A stretch of DNA of 64,000 nucleotides from Xestospongia bergquistia (lineage: Eukaryota; Porifera; Demospongiae; Haplosclerida; Petrosiidae). Below are positions 12,431 through 24,240 of the stretch, one piece after another (position 1 is the stretch's first letter; each line of letters opens with the position of its first letter). Below the pieces are notes generated by a model. It saw only the letters and a program-made list of their open reading frames with translations, had not been told where the DNA came from and made no database searches. The stretch spans positions 4,197,821-4,261,820 of the forward strand of contig OZ014417.1 of assembly GCA_963965975.1 (NCBI GenBank), read 5' to 3'. Position numbers and translations under genes: made by a program.

Positions 12431-14750
12431 GTGCATGTACACACACACACACACATATATATATGTATATGTATATATATACATATATATAAACTAAGAT
12501 GAGATCTTGTTGCACCATTCCAATTAGTTGCCTTGAAGTGAGGCACCTGCTTGGCAGTATTATTGAGCAAACATTTTCTTGACCTACATATCTGCTAACG
12601 TTTGACAATGTTAATTTACAAATAAATCATAAAGGAGGATCTAGTCCTTTGGACTACAAACTTATTGTAAATGTAATAAAATTATAATATATAAACTGGC
12701 TAATTTTAGATACAATAGTTTGTATCAATATCATGTTTATTATGTGTATTTTCAAAGTTACCATTAATTCATGCAGCTTTAAAATTATAAAGTATACAGT
12801 ACTCATTTTATTAGTTAAATTACCTTAGTAACAAGATTGATATCAGCATTGTGATTGACTAATACTTCAACAATGTCTATTTGTCCTTTAAAACTTGCAT
12901 AATGAAGGGCCGTCCATCCTCTCTATTGTAATAACAAACAAATAACCAATTGTCAATTATGATATTAACACATTAAACTAATTATATACCACATAGAGAG
13001 ACTCCATTAATGTGTTTTATGTTATCTCTTTCTATTTTCTATAATTATATACAATGTGTATTTTTTAAATTATAGCAATTTGTAGTGTTTTGTTCAAATA
13101 ACACAAATATCTAAAAATGTTTTTATCAAACAGTTTCCTTGTTTAATAAAGTAACACAATAGTACTATATAGATAACAACTAGAAAATAAAGTGATAGAA
13201 ACTTTTAAAGAACAAACATTCAGTTTTCTTTATGTAGCATAAATTTTAATGTACAAAATTAACTTACCAGATCACTACTATTTACATCAGCTCCTCTTAA
13301 AAGAACATCTTTAACTCCCAACAAGTCACCTTTTTCAACCAATTCAATTAGATTATAATTCTATGATAAAAAGACATTATTATTTATTGTATGATCATTT
13401 TTCCATTAATAAAAATTACGAATAGAATTTGTTGGTCAATTTCTTTAAATGATATCTTGCAGTCTAAAAATTCACATAAAAACTATTTCTTCCATGGAAT
13501 AGCATATAAAATATTTAGTAATAAAATATTTGACTACAATGTCAAAAAATGCATTTGATAGTCATAAAGTTGAGAATAATTCCAACTTAATATTATATGT
13601 CAGGATTAAAGCAAACAACTTCATACCACAGAAATGTCTTACAATAGCATTTACAATACAATATTAATGTTAGCATTCTATCATAATATATTACATAAAA
13701 AGAACATTAATATTTCATAACTACTTGTCATGTTCAATGTTTTATATAGTATAAACATGATCATTATTAATGTGTTTTATAAACTGTAAAAGAACAGAAA
13801 GTACATCAAAAGACAGTAAATCATGTGATATTTTTTAATTACAAAAATAACTACAAGGCCACAATCATTTTGAAATGTTACAAAATTAATTTATCATATT
13901 TAAAATTTCATAAACAACTGATTATTTCATAAACAACTGATTACACTTGTAATGCTTTAACATCTAGTATGGTATAGTTATGATTACTTAAATAACTAAA
14001 TATAAGTATATGTAGTAATGATTAATAATCAGTCCAATACAAACAATACAAACAAGATAATAATGATGATAGTTACATTGTCACTACATAATAGCACAGA
14101 TACATGTAAAATGGAACAATGTATCACACAAGTATTTGATATTTGTAAAAAAATGTCTGTGAATACTTTATTATAAAACTAACATCGTTACATAAATTGT
14201 GATTTTTAAGTGGACTATATAATTCATGATATGAGGGGTGTGGTCAAGAAGATGATGTAGTACAAGCCTACAAGGTAATACTGAATGTTATTAAAACAGT
14301 CTCAGTATCATAAATCATGTCATGTACAGGATGCAGTTTATTTTTAAAAAGTACATTACTAGAAGTCTAGAACTATATATATGACAATAATAGTACAAGT
14401 AGTACATTTGATATGTCCCCACATCAAAAAGAATATTTTCTAAATGTATCATACTAACAATGTCATCTCATATATATGATTTGTAAACAATAGTAAGTAC
14501 TAACATCACTTGTTATGAAGAACTACACTACAGATAGACCCCACCCACAAATTAATCAGAGTCAATGCTTTAGATCCTACAGCAGTTACATAATCCTTAC
14601 ATAATAGTACAGGCAAAGATATAATGTACCAATATATTGTCACTAATTGATTCATTTTATATTTATAGTTTTGTAGTCAAATTATGATACTACCTCTTTA
14701 ATAGCACTTGATAAATCTACTATGACTAGAAGATATTCTGTATTAGACAT
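428..14750 (-). CDS. Ankyrin-repeat protein gene, multi-exon, 3' end outside window
   Basis: Minus-strand gene of eight visible coding exons: 14694-14750, 13268-13360, 12824-12922, 6298-6396, 5366-5464, 3075-3173, 2144-2242 and 428-526. Every exon is a multiple of three, is bounded by AG/GT in this orientation, and reads through in phase 0, giving 248 codons with no stop. The protein starts [15 protein letters not shown], then has a partial ankyrin repeat (LLRGADVN), then six full 33-residue repeats, one per exon. These alternate between type A (GWTALHYA...ADIN) and type B (GSTPVMLAV...GANLELFNE). Ankyrin repeats bind partner proteins; no other domain is visible, so the cellular role is unknown. 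The gene continues left of position 1. The A/B exon pairs sit in near-identical tandem genomic units, so the repeat number grew by segmental duplication. The start ATG at 14748-14750 is the best I can see, but an upstream exon (15221-15406) could also belong to it. Confidence 0.82.
610..1637. repeat. ~143-bp satellite array in unit 1
   Basis: Degenerate head-to-tail copies of an A+T-rich ~143-bp monomer, recognised by AAGATGACAAGTATTCATAG, then TGACAACATTGTACTAAATA, then ATATCACACTTA. It lies in an intron of the ankyrin gene and is interrupted by the MITE at 769-1189. Confidence 0.85.
769..1189. mobile_element. MITE-like element, copy 1
   Basis: 421 bp with 15-bp terminal inverted repeats, CAAGGTTTCATTTAG at the left and the complement of CATGGTTTCATTTAG at the right (one mismatch). 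It is flanked by ATTAT on both sides (764-768 and 1190-1194), a possible target duplication, although the flank is A+T-rich so its length is uncertain. It is more G+C-rich than its surroundings and inserted within a satellite monomer. The 68-codon ORF inside is not convincing as a gene. Confidence 0.75.
2144..2242 (-). CDS. Ankyrin gene exon 7, type A repeat
   Basis: 33 codons, phase 0, starting TGWTALHYA, with VVIK at the end where the sister exon has VVTK. Confidence 0.87.
3075..3173 (-). CDS. Ankyrin gene exon 6, type B repeat
   Basis: 33 codons, phase 0. It differs from the other two B exons by a few bases, including a change that turns KDVSILL into KDVAILL. Confidence 0.87.
3255..4860. 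repeat. ~143-bp satellite array in unit 2
   Basis: Same monomer and orientation as the unit 1 array, with more copies. Contains the second MITE copy (3416-3837). Confidence 0.85.
3416..3837. mobile_element. MITE-like element, copy 2
   Basis: Same element, same flanks and same position in the satellite as copy 1, so it was copied with the segmental duplication rather than inserted again. Confidence 0.75.
5366..5464 (-). CDS. Ankyrin gene exon 5, type A repeat
   Basis: 33 codons, phase 0, [20 protein letters not shown] then [13 protein letters not shown]. It is nearly identical to the exon at 2144-2242. Confidence 0.87.
6298..6396 (-). CDS. Ankyrin gene exon 4, type B repeat
   Basis: 33 codons, phase 0, containing [20 protein letters not shown] and GANLELFNE. 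Its nucleotide sequence appears identical to the exon at 428-526. Confidence 0.87.
6480..8400. repeat. ~143-bp satellite array in unit 3, first block
   Basis: Same monomer, a dozen or so copies, with the third MITE copy near its left end. It ends at a unique spacer (8400-9030) that holds no gene I can recognise. Confidence 0.85.
6521..6943. mobile_element. MITE-like element, copy 3
   Basis: Same element with both terminal inverted repeats (right end CTAAATGAAACCACG) and ATTAT flanks. Also a passenger of the segmental duplication. Confidence 0.75.
9030..12066. repeat. ~143-bp satellite array in unit 3, expanded block with higher-order repeats
   Basis: About 20 further monomers. Two higher-order periods are visible: a ~571-bp four-monomer unit (about 9810-10380 repeated at 10380-10950) and a ~429-bp three-monomer unit (about 11075-11503 repeated from 11504). 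It includes the truncated fourth MITE copy at 9525-9804. Confidence 0.85.
9525..9804. mobile_element. MITE-like element, copy 4, right end lost
   Basis: Starts with CAGGTTTTCATTTAG and follows the other copies to about 9800, where it passes directly into a satellite monomer at a GTATTCAT shared by both. The right inverted repeat is absent. Confidence 0.7.
12341..12492. repeat. (AT)n-(CA)n compound microsatellite
   Basis: About 88 bp of uninterrupted AT, then a short CA run and more alternating AT/GT. It lies in an ankyrin gene intron. ORFs of alternating Tyr-Ile here are artefacts. Confidence 0.95.
12824..12922 (-). CDS. Ankyrin gene exon 3, type A repeat
   Basis: 33 codons, phase 0, containing [20 protein letters not shown]. 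It is the most diverged type A exon ([13 protein letters not shown] against LLNHGADIN in the others), so it is probably the ancestral copy, while the two downstream copies are younger duplicates. Confidence 0.85.
13268..13360 (-). CDS. Ankyrin gene exon 2
   Basis: 31 codons in phase 0 between a TAG acceptor and a GTAAG donor. It encodes a cap-like partial repeat: [19 protein letters not shown], then ADVNSSDL. The end of the exon supplies the first turn of the next repeat. Confidence 0.75.
14694..14750 (-). CDS. Ankyrin gene exon 1 (start codon exon)
   Basis: 19 codons from ATG (complement of 14748-14750) to GAG, followed by a GTAGTA donor. No acceptor AG keeps an open frame directly upstream, which favours this being the initiating exon. 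The link to the Ser/Glu-rich exon at 15221-15406 would need a phase that does not fit. Confidence 0.55.
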
Positions 14751-15220
14751 GATGTAAAGTGAAATAATTAATGAGTCATGATGTAATGTGATAATGACTT
14801 TATTTATAAATTAAAGTCAATATGATGGACTTTACATGATTCTATGCAAAATTGATTTTAAGAAGTATTCCTAAATGTTCCCTTCCTCTGAATGTCATGA
14901 TAGTACAAGACTATACAAGTACATACTAGTAAATACAAGTATTCAGTGGTATCATATATCATAACTACTGATACATAATGATATCATCTCACATTCACTG
15001 GTAGCCTAGCAACTTACTGTTAACAAAATGTTACGTACTTGTAGTTAATGGTATAAAATGATAAAACACAGTGTCTAAAATAATATTTTTAATACTGAGC
15101 AATCAAATAAACAATCTACAATTATGGAGAACTTTGTGCTTCTGTGAATGTTTTCTAATGACATAACATTAATGGGTAAGTATTAAAGTGTACAATGAAA
15201 AGTATCTACTCTATACAAAC

Positions 15221-15406
15221 CTCAGGCTCTGACTCCTCTGACTCTGAAGTTTCTGTTTGGGAGCTACTTGAGTCACGTTCTGACATCTCAACAAACTCAC
15301 ACTCTGAGTCTGAATTTTCTCTTTGGGAGCTACTCGAGTCATCTTCTCGATATTGCTTGCTAGGAAAGAAGCCTTCAACAAAAGGCGAAGTCTTTCTCTT
15401 ACTCAT
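15221..15406 (-). CDS. Candidate first exon, Ser/Glu-rich protein
   Basis: 62 codons from ATG (complement of 15404-15406) to a GAG|GTTTGT donor. It starts MSKRKTSPFVEGFFPSKQYR, followed by a highly acidic, serine-rich stretch in which SSSSQ occurs twice, each time in an Asp/Glu/Ser context, as from a small internal duplication. Low complexity and phosphorylation-prone; no domain recognised. A relatively G+C-rich stretch lies just upstream and could be a promoter. It may be the true 5' exon of the ankyrin gene (same strand, ends in phase 0) or a separate gene. Unresolved from sequence alone. Confidence 0.45.
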
Positions 15407-15560
15407 TTTACCGCCTATATTGTGCTTTAATTAGAGTCACTTTTAAACAGTCTCGTCCCCAGATAGTCACTCCCCCGGCGACCTTTCTCCCCAGTGACGC
15501 AGGTTATGGCTCAATGCAAACATGCCGTTCACTTTATGTGCGAATATAAGTTTAGCACTT
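15407..15560 (-). promoter_or_regulatory. Possible promoter/5' region
   Basis: Locally richer in C, G and CpG (for example CCCCCGGCGACC and CCAGTGACGCAGG) than the A+T-rich surroundings, immediately 5' of the minus-strand exon at 15221-15406. No TATA box or initiator assigned. Confidence 0.3.
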
Positions 15561-17300
15561 TTCTAAATAGATTAAACTCTAATTTTATAGAGAATTTGTG
15601 GAGTAGCTAGGCTTATCGAATAGTCCAAAACATTTCTCACTAGCTTATTCTTAGCCTGAGTTATAATACTGAATGCAGTTTCAAATTCAACAACTAGTGA
15701 ATACTCACATTATATACGATGCAATTGCACAATATTATTATGTTTTTTATAAAGGATGATGATGAGATGAGATGATGATGAAATGACAAGTTTCTATTTA
15801 ATGACTTATGTTCATACAAACAATTCTATCAGTTCACGTGCATTATTATGTCTGAAATCATCTCACATTGATGCCATTGTTATTTCAAAACATTTGTTAC
15901 CAGCTAAAATTCCCTCCTGATATCTCTAACATCTTCCCTAAAACTTATATTCTCTAGACTTGATAACGTGTACTGTCCATGCTCTAATTGTCTATCCATC
16001 AGCACTGCTAATCCTACTTCTCATTTCAGGCTTAACTGATAGCAATAACTGTTAAAGATCTTCAAAGTCAACTTATCAATTAAATCCTAAATCTCTTGAA
16101 TATTGATCTTTCAATTAACATAACTTTGTAAAGTTTTATTAATGATAACAATGATAATGATAACCTTCTTTACATGTCTTTGCTTGCAAGAGCTTGAAAG
16201 AATCATGTTAGCTGTCTCTTTAAATGCTTATATATCTAATTCTGAACCATTGAAATAGTTAAATTGTACACCTATAGAAGTGAAACAAGTAGTTGCTAGA
16301 ATGTGATATGATATTGTTTATTTCTTAGAGTATTTATATTCTATTCTTAAGGCATGAACAAGAAATCCAACAAAAGTGGTTGAAACTAGCCTGCTATACA
16401 TTACTTAATAGAATCCTTATATAGAATGACAATTTCATTATTTGCTTTCTATTGTAATAAATGTCTTTTGTAACACACTATCTTGCACTAACAGGTTTAT
16501 TAAATAACAGGTACCTAACAAGACGTGTCCTTAATTGGTTTTCATCTCGTGATATTTTAGTAAACACTTTGTGGTTTAACATATAGAAAGCTCATCAGTG
16601 ATATATACATAATTTTATTTATTTTGTTGTAACAAATTTGTTTTAAAATATGTCAGACAATAATGTAAGATTGAAAACAATCATCAAGATTTTAAAAATA
16701 TTTGCACTTTATTAATTTTTATACTAACAATTGTTTAGCGATTTAATAATTATTAATACTGAGATTTGGTAACAATAATTATTTTTAGTTAATTAACCAC
16801 AAGAAATGCAAGACTTGCGAGGAACAGTCAGTTTCAAAATCTCTTTTAGACCATCATATTTTAATATTTCTCCCATATCATTAAAAGTTAAGTGCTAAGT
16901 ATGCAGTCAAAGGTTTGGACTGAGTCATATCCAAAGGTCAGACCGTCACACTGAGCTTCTTATAGCACTATTGTATTCTAATAATTTGTTAGAAACTGTC
17001 TGTGTATGTAACTAACTATGAAGTGATCATCTTTTTGATCTAAACAAATTATCTTACTGCTGGTGTTGATGATGACATTGAACAGATACATCACAATGTT
17101 ACATCTACTTTCATATGTCTTCATATCAAAAGTAATGTCATATATATATATGCTTACTGTCACGGTAAATTGGTAAAGTAGACGAACGCTCTGGCTGGCC
17201 CAAGAAGAGATACCTTCACATAAAATTTTTGGTCCAGGGATAAAAAAATTAGTCTGCTACAGTCTGCGCATGACAAAACACTTCTAATATCTCAAGATAC
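15561..17300. other. A+T-rich stretch, no gene recognised
   Basis: Only short ORFs without recognisable motifs, and a small GATGA-rich run near 15757-15785. I see no repeat family or RNA gene here. Confidence 0.6.
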
Positions 17301-17315
17301 TGATGGGGAACGAGT

Positions 17316-18330
17316 TTGTTGAACAAGTGTACATATATATCACTACAGGAGATATCCAGATTGCACAGAAAGCAGAAAGCATCTTATCAGGAAAAAATGA
17401 AAAGGTTCATTGTTGAGAATGGAGAGTTGTACTACATGCAGAAAAGAATCAGGTGTGATATGACATTTCTAAGTTTATTCATTTATCAACCTATATGTGT
17501 ATACGATAATTGCCTTCTAAGAAGGACAAGAGAAGATTCTATTAAATTGCCACATAGACCCCACAACACATCATTTGGGAAAGACAAAGACCATATACAG
17601 AATTAAAGAAAGATTTTATATGGCATCAGATTGTTAAAGATGTAGAAAGAATGGTCAGCATTACTTTTTCAATATCATTTATACTCATAATTAGATTGTG
17701 ACATGTGATGTGTGTCAACAAATGAATAGAAAGATGACAATTGTTGCTCCTCAAGTACATCCTGTACCAGTTAAATCACCATGGTACCATATTGGCATTG
17801 ACTTTATTGGTCCTTTGACTTCAATTGCACAAGATGGCAGCTAATATATATTAATAATATCTGATTATTGCACAAAGTGGGTAGAAGTCGTGGGAACAAA
17901 AGATGAACTTGCTAGTACTGTTCCAATTACCTTATTCAAGGTAGATTGATTGTTATTTTTATGAGATTATTGCCATTATTCCTATACCAGTCTAGTTATT
18001 CATGTATATGGGACTACCAAGTGTAATTATGTCAGATCAGGGTAGAGAGTTCAATAATAGACTGGACAAGACACCAATGAGTCTACCAGGAATAGACCAT
18101 AGACTAACTACACCTTATCATCCACAGGTAGTTCTCTGATTTTAGTGCTGATGAAATTTTCAATCAGATGATCCAAAGCATCTTGGTAAAATTTGTTTGT
18201 TCAAAGAATAATCATTGGAGTTCCTACCTTGACACATGTGTGTTCACATATAATACATAAAGACAAGAGTCCAACAAGTTTAGAAAATTTGAATTGATGT
18301 TTGGAAGATAAAAATGTATGGAAGAAACAA
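17316..18330 (+). pseudogene. Ty3/Gypsy-type integrase remnant
   Basis: Broken reading frames with the order expected for a retroelement integrase. First comes an N-terminal zinc-binding-like segment (RFIVENGELYYMQKR, then a His/Cys region to about 17720 ending CDVCQQMNRKM). The catalytic core follows: YHIGIDFIGPL with the first Asp near 17799, ISDYCTKWVEVVG, VIMSDQGREFNN with the second Asp near 18035, HRLTTPYHPQ, and a candidate Glu near 18153 in SADEIFNQM. Stops and frameshifts occur after GPLTSIAQDG, after TLFK and after PYHPQ. Known role of the family: inserts retroelement cDNA into chromosomes. No reverse transcriptase or LTR was found beside it. It could also derive from a GIN-like domesticated integrase, but the damage argues for a dead element. 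Confidence 0.75.
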
Positions 18331-18724
18331 AAGTGTTGATTAATTATTTAGAGAATAGAGATGATATTGATCACAACAGAAAGGAGAAATAACTGCAGCA
18401 GTTAGAGAAAGCCAAAAGTAACATATTAGGTGCTCAGAAAAAGAAATAAAGAAACTAATAATAGGTAGCAAAAGGGTAAAGGTTAATTTAGACGGATTTG
18501 GGACCTTTGTGTTAGTGAAGATTTCACACAAAAGAAACAAAAAGGTGGCAAGTAAGACCAGAAGTGGTTGGGAACATACAAAATCGAGAAGACCCTTCCT
18601 AAGTGGATTTATGTGATATCTTTTCTCAATGATCCATCAAAGATAATGAGTATGAGTGAAGCTCATATCAAGGTATACACCAAATGTGTGAATCAACACC
18701 AGTGAACAATCTCAAGAAAGTGGT

Positions 18725-19450
18725 GAATCTGAACATGACAGCTCTAGATTGTCTTGTGTAAGCAATAATGGATTTCAACTCTCCATTGGCTCTCAATCTT
18801 TTGACATTTTTCTCTCAAGCAACACCAATAATTTCAATTATCAAATTTCCATTCTAGAATCTTGTTTATCCAATGTCTCTCATCCATGCAATAATGATTC
18901 TAAATTGTCTTCTGTCTCCTTAAACAATGATGAACGTGATTTTGAAATGGATGATGCTTTTCTAGATTGTATAGCTGTATCATGTTATAATTTATTCTAT
19001 AGCTTCTCTCTCTATGAAGGAGGTTTTGAACCTTTCTTCTTTCCAATTGACCATATTCCTCCATAACCAATAAAGCATCAAGTCCTGTGATAGCTCATTT
19101 CAGTACTCATCAACCAAACCTTGCTCTAGTGTCAGTCAAATCTGAACTACTCCAGCCTACCAAACCTTCTTCCAGATATCTACCAAATCAACTCTTCAAT
19201 CATTAACCAAACCTTTTCTACAAGTCAACCATATCCAAACTACTCCAGCCTACCAAACCTTCTTCCCAGCCATCTACCAAATCAACTCTTCAATCATTAA
19301 CCAAACCTTCTCTACACAATATATCTGAACTACTCCAGCATACCAAACCTTCTTTCCAACCATCTACAAAAACTTGCCTCCAATCATTAACTAAATCTAA
19401 TCTTCAATCATCTCCCAAACAACTCCAGCACTTGGTAAGCCTCCTCTAAC
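18725..19450 (+). other. Low-complexity region with ~90-bp tandem repeats and an unassigned ORF
   Basis: An ORF at 18749-19066 (105 codons, Ser/Asn-rich, no known domain) is followed by about three copies of a ~90-bp direct repeat (19125-19420) rich in Lys/Pro/Ser/Thr/Gln codons (for example KPSSQPSTKST). It could be the degenerate C-terminal tail of the integrase element upstream, but that is a guess. Confidence 0.35.
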
Positions 19451-22400
19451 CAATTCAAGGAAGCATAAATTATCTTTAGTTGTTATTGAAGATTCTAAAA
19501 AAAAAGAAAATTAAATAACTATGCTCAATTTGATCATTCTTCAGAAGATATTGGACTTTAACACTTTAATTTATTTCTTTTTTATTAGCTTGTGAAGATC
19601 TCACACATCTATTACATACCACCAACAGGGAAGACAACTACTGGATAAAAGAATTATGTCTTTTTCAAACAGATAGGTAGTTTTTGAGATGTGAAAATGG
19701 CTTAGTGATGATGAGTTAGCCAAGGTCACCAATGATGGCCATTCTTCATAGCTAATTACGTATTTGATAATTAATGATATATCTTCATATCCAACTCACA
19801 TCTCTATAAAATTGATATATAAACATATACTAGGTTAATAGATAAATAACACAAGCAGTTGCATATAGATTATAGATAACAACAGATTATTATTTAACAC
19901 ATCTACATCACAAAGAGAGAGAGAGAGAGATGAGAACAGAATGAAACAGAGACATGGATGAAACAGAAGACACTAACAAACATAAAGTCACAGATAGAGA
20001 GAAACAGAAGGAGACAATGATGTTAATATATAACTTTTAATTATGGATACCAGAATTATAACAGGTAGGCACTACATATATTCTAACAAACAGGTTATGT
20101 ATACACATACTATCTAGCTAAGAAAAGACATTAGATTAATGAGTCTTTTGTAACATGCACAAAGTCTATTGGTGATATATAAGAAATTTCACTTTTATCA
20201 TGTAAATTAAAGAAGAAATGATATGTGGTACTAAGACAAGGGATTCATTATTATTAGAATCAACTTAATTTGAAGATGAACAGATTGATGTGCTGTAAAA
20301 GATATGTAATTAAGAATAGAAAAATAGTTGAAATCCAATGGTGCATGTTTTAACAATGGTTATTGTCACTCTAATACAAGATTTCCCAAAACCTATTGAT
20401 TCTTGACTGAAAATACATGTATATATCATAGACAATATGATTGTATTCACTTATGTACTATGTTGATGACATTACCACTAAATTTTATAATTGTATAATA
20501 AAAGGATGTTTCTGTCTTATCAGACATATTACTATGATGTACCACAGACTTCTCATTAGAGCCATAATATTATTAAGCACTAGTACATAGTAAATTATAT
20601 ATTTATGACAAACTAGACTGTACTAAATATTATAGTATTGAAAATGGTATTTGAAGTTTGACATTGATGGTAATGAGATAAAATTAAAGAGAGAAAAAAG
20701 TGGAAAAGAAGCTACATATCATCAACATTATTGTCATTATTGAATTAATTCACTGGCTATCTATTTGATAATAGCAAATCAAAGACAACATGTAAATTTA
20801 GCATGTATAGGACAGCTTTTGTCAAGGAACATGTCAGATTTGAGAAACAGAACAAGGTCAAAACAGAATATGAAACACAGGGAGGTATTATAATGATAGG
20901 TGAGATAGAGCATATATAAAAGACGAATGAGTGTTAGCTCTTCAATGAAAAGCTGTCATCTATATTGTCTCTGTTTGTGTCCCATAGAAAGTCAGGTAAT
21001 CTGTTTTGAATTTCTATACAATGTGGGTCATATTATAGGTACTCCCTGCACAGTATTGACCAAATATAAGGGAAGCTCACTTGACTTCGGTATGATTTTG
21101 TATATGTGCAATATTATGCAACACTTGATAAGAGACGATTACATTAAATGCTACTAGTAAATAGGGAACTTTTGTTATTCTGTCTCCACCTTAATCATAA
21201 CAACCTCAATAATATATTAGCCACTCCCTCTAGTGAAACAGGAGAGAAAAATTGCTAAATGTAGTTCTTAGTGATAATAAGTACATGTATGTTTTCTTTA
21301 TGTAAACATAATTATAAATATATTATGTATACACATGTATACTCTCATATATTATACTTGTATATATGTGCATCTATACTTACATGAGTGAATGCTAACA
21401 TTATGAGAATTGGTTGACATTGTTGGCCTATAACATTTTTAATTTCCTATGTCCATTTCTTCATATAGTAGGTAGTGAAGTATCCTCTGAAATGACTACA
21501 AGTGACTTATAAATGTAGCTGAATCTAGTGTATTTATATTCAACAACAAACATACTAGAGTAATTGTTATCTTCATTGAAGAAATGGTCTTCATTAAAGA
21601 CGTATTCTTCTATAAAGGACACTAGCAGTACTTGTTTACTAGAACAAAGCAATCTACTTATGGTAACATCATACCAAACAAGTGATCTGTTTAATCTTCT
21701 CCATCAAACTCTTTATCACATAAAAAACAGCAGAAACTCTTAGTACATGGCAATATGTGTTAGAAGGATAATGTATCATAGCAAGACATGACTCCATTGG
21801 CATCAAACCATATGATATAATAGATATATTACAAATAATGTTATCTCAACATAACAAAATATAATTTCATTACGTTTATGGTATCAACTTGAAGTATGAT
21901 ATTTGTAGACTTCGAGCATACTGAAATCTCGATTTATTAGTCAGCCATTTTGGACACATTTTTGACACTAAACAATAATTGCACGTTAGATATGTACCAT
22001 CTTCGCATTTTTGGTCACATTTATTTTCGAAATCAGACGTACGAAATTTTAGAATATTTACGGTATTGTATTACTGTAATTTGATTTATGAAAGTTTTTC
22101 CTAGTATGAGGTCATTTACATAGAGGTTTGAACATAATTATAGTTTGGAAAATATTATTAGTTAATATATATTATACTTACAGAGAAGATATAAGAGCTG
22201 AGAGAATGTAATGTATATGCTGATAATGTATCTGATAACATTGGATTAACTTAAATGAATTACATTGATAGGTCAGTATATATAGGTCTACTTTGTGGTA
22301 ATGATATATACTAACTTGTGTAGATTGATGATCCCAAGTTAACTGGTGACAAGAATGATAATTGCTACAATCACATAATTAAGCAATAAATTTTAAATAG

Positions 22401-24240
22401 AGTGTAATGAATTTGATGATAAAGAGACTGAATAAGAAAATGAGCTGAGCAACAAGTGAAAACAAACTTATTCTTTATCTGTATATAGTATTAAATATAT
22501 TATCATGACTTTGTTGTTAGTTGCTTACTGCTAACTTTGTTGACAGATATATAAATATGTATATTGTTCAGAAATTAGCTTTATCTTTAAGATGTCATGT
22601 TTAAATTAAAATTTGTATTCTTTTAACTCTGAGTCCTGTATGTGATTAGCAAACCATGTAAACTACTCAAGGTCAAATAGCTGGCCTGCTTTGCAATTGT
22701 CAATTAATTAATTACCTAGATTAATCCATCATTCACTTGTCTATGTACAGAAGTATCCAGTAAAGTAGTACAAATAGGTAATAGGGTTTTCACTCTGTTG
22801 TGTATAATAGATCTTGACATAATGGATGCATGAAGGATTGGACAATTATATGAGCAGGATAAAATGAATGAATCAAGTCAAATTCTATAAATAAAAAGTA
22901 ACAACATTACAATTACAGAGAATGAAGTTGTATCAAAACATTTATTTTTAGTACCAATGGAGAGGATAATGACCAAACCAATAGAGGAGGCATAAAAGAT
23001 AGAAATTTGAACTATTAATAAAAAGTATATAAGTTGGCATATACCAAAAAAAATACTTCTAAACCCTGTAATAATTAATACATTGATTACATTAATACAT
23101 ATCATTCTGTAAGATCACAATTAAATTTATAATGTAAAAATAGTCCTCAACAGTGTTCTAGTTATAAAGGTCTAAACTGACAACCATCCTACATGTAGCA
23201 ATAGTGATAGGCTGTACTACAGCTTGCTTGATAACTGCAAACTACAATTGATCTTCTACAACACTTTCTTCCTAAAAGCTGCAACTTTACAAACACTACT
23301 AATAGTAATGTTTCTGATTTATAAATTATTTTATTAAACTAATTTTTATGGAAAGAATAATAACTTAAAAATTGATGGAAGGAGTTGTTACTTTTTTCAA
23401 TGCCAAAACAGAGAAGACTTGGTTAGAAAAGTAGTCAAACACATTATCTATGTAACTTTTTATAAACATAGGACCTAGCTGGTCCTTAATAATATTAAAA
23501 AATAAGTGTCAAAACATATTGTCTGCAGGGGGTATAGTGTGTATGAAAAAACAGATTACCTGACCTGTATTTTAATTTATTGACTCAAAGTTTCCTTATA
23601 TAGTGGGAACACCCTACTCTCATCTCTTTCTGTTAATCACTAGTACTATAGGACTATATTGATCCAAGTATTGGTCACATTCAGTTGTTGCATTTAAGAT
23701 AATGTTGTGTAATGTCAAGGGTAACTTCATCCATAGCACTAACATGTACATGACAATTTATTGATGTTAGTATAACATCGCTGTGTTCTCTCATAGCAGC
23801 ATGTATATGTCTTGAGGCACCCCAACCATCCTCCTCCTGATACTTACAGTAACTACACTGTAGTAACCCATAATAATAGTCAGAGTGTTATCTAAATCAA
23901 TATTAGGTATTAGTACAGGACAAATAAGTGTTGAAAATAATGATGCTATCACTGACTTGTATTAAGAGTCAAATTACATTCATATTTTCATTATGTTTTG
24001 GGGTGTAATTATGCATCTTGAATTTAGAATTATACAATGGAAATTACATCAATTCTATACATGTTTTTTAATTGGAAATATGCCATGTACAGTGTTTCCT
24101 GTCTTTTGAAACATTTATATTTCAAAAGAAAGAAAACATAAAGAAATTCATATTGAAATATAATCTTTTCGACTAAAGTTCCAATACAAAAAGTATAATT
24201 TTTAACACAGTGTCCCTAAATGTAGAACATATTCTACCTT
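19451..24240. other. A+T-rich stretch, no gene recognised
   Basis: Scattered ORFs of 60-76 codons with no motif and no convincing splice structure. A short (GA)n run sits at 19914-19930. No repeat shared with the rest of the window was noticed. Confidence 0.55.

Larger units (their letters stand above)
1..12960. repeat. Tandem segmental duplication, three units each with one A/B exon pair
   Basis: The sequence at 1 recurs at about 2648 and 5870, and long stretches around the exons are nearly identical. Unit 1 is about 1-2647, unit 2 about 2648-5869 and unit 3 about 5870-12960. B exons repeat at 428, 3075 and 6298; A exons at 2144, 5366 and 12824. Unit 3 is much longer because its internal satellite has expanded and a spacer (8400-9030, with a related copy near 12100-12250) is included. 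Confidence 0.85.

Noticed and set aside
12272-12608. Tyr/Ile-alternating ORFs
   Set aside because: Translations of the (AT)n microsatellite.
20927-21157. 76-codon Cys-rich ORF
   Set aside because: No recognisable domain and isolated in non-coding-looking DNA; not enough to call a gene.
22878-23105. Hydrophobic 75-codon ORF, possible membrane protein
   Set aside because: A+T-rich DNA readily encodes Ile/Phe/Leu runs; no supporting motif, splice site or homologue recognised.
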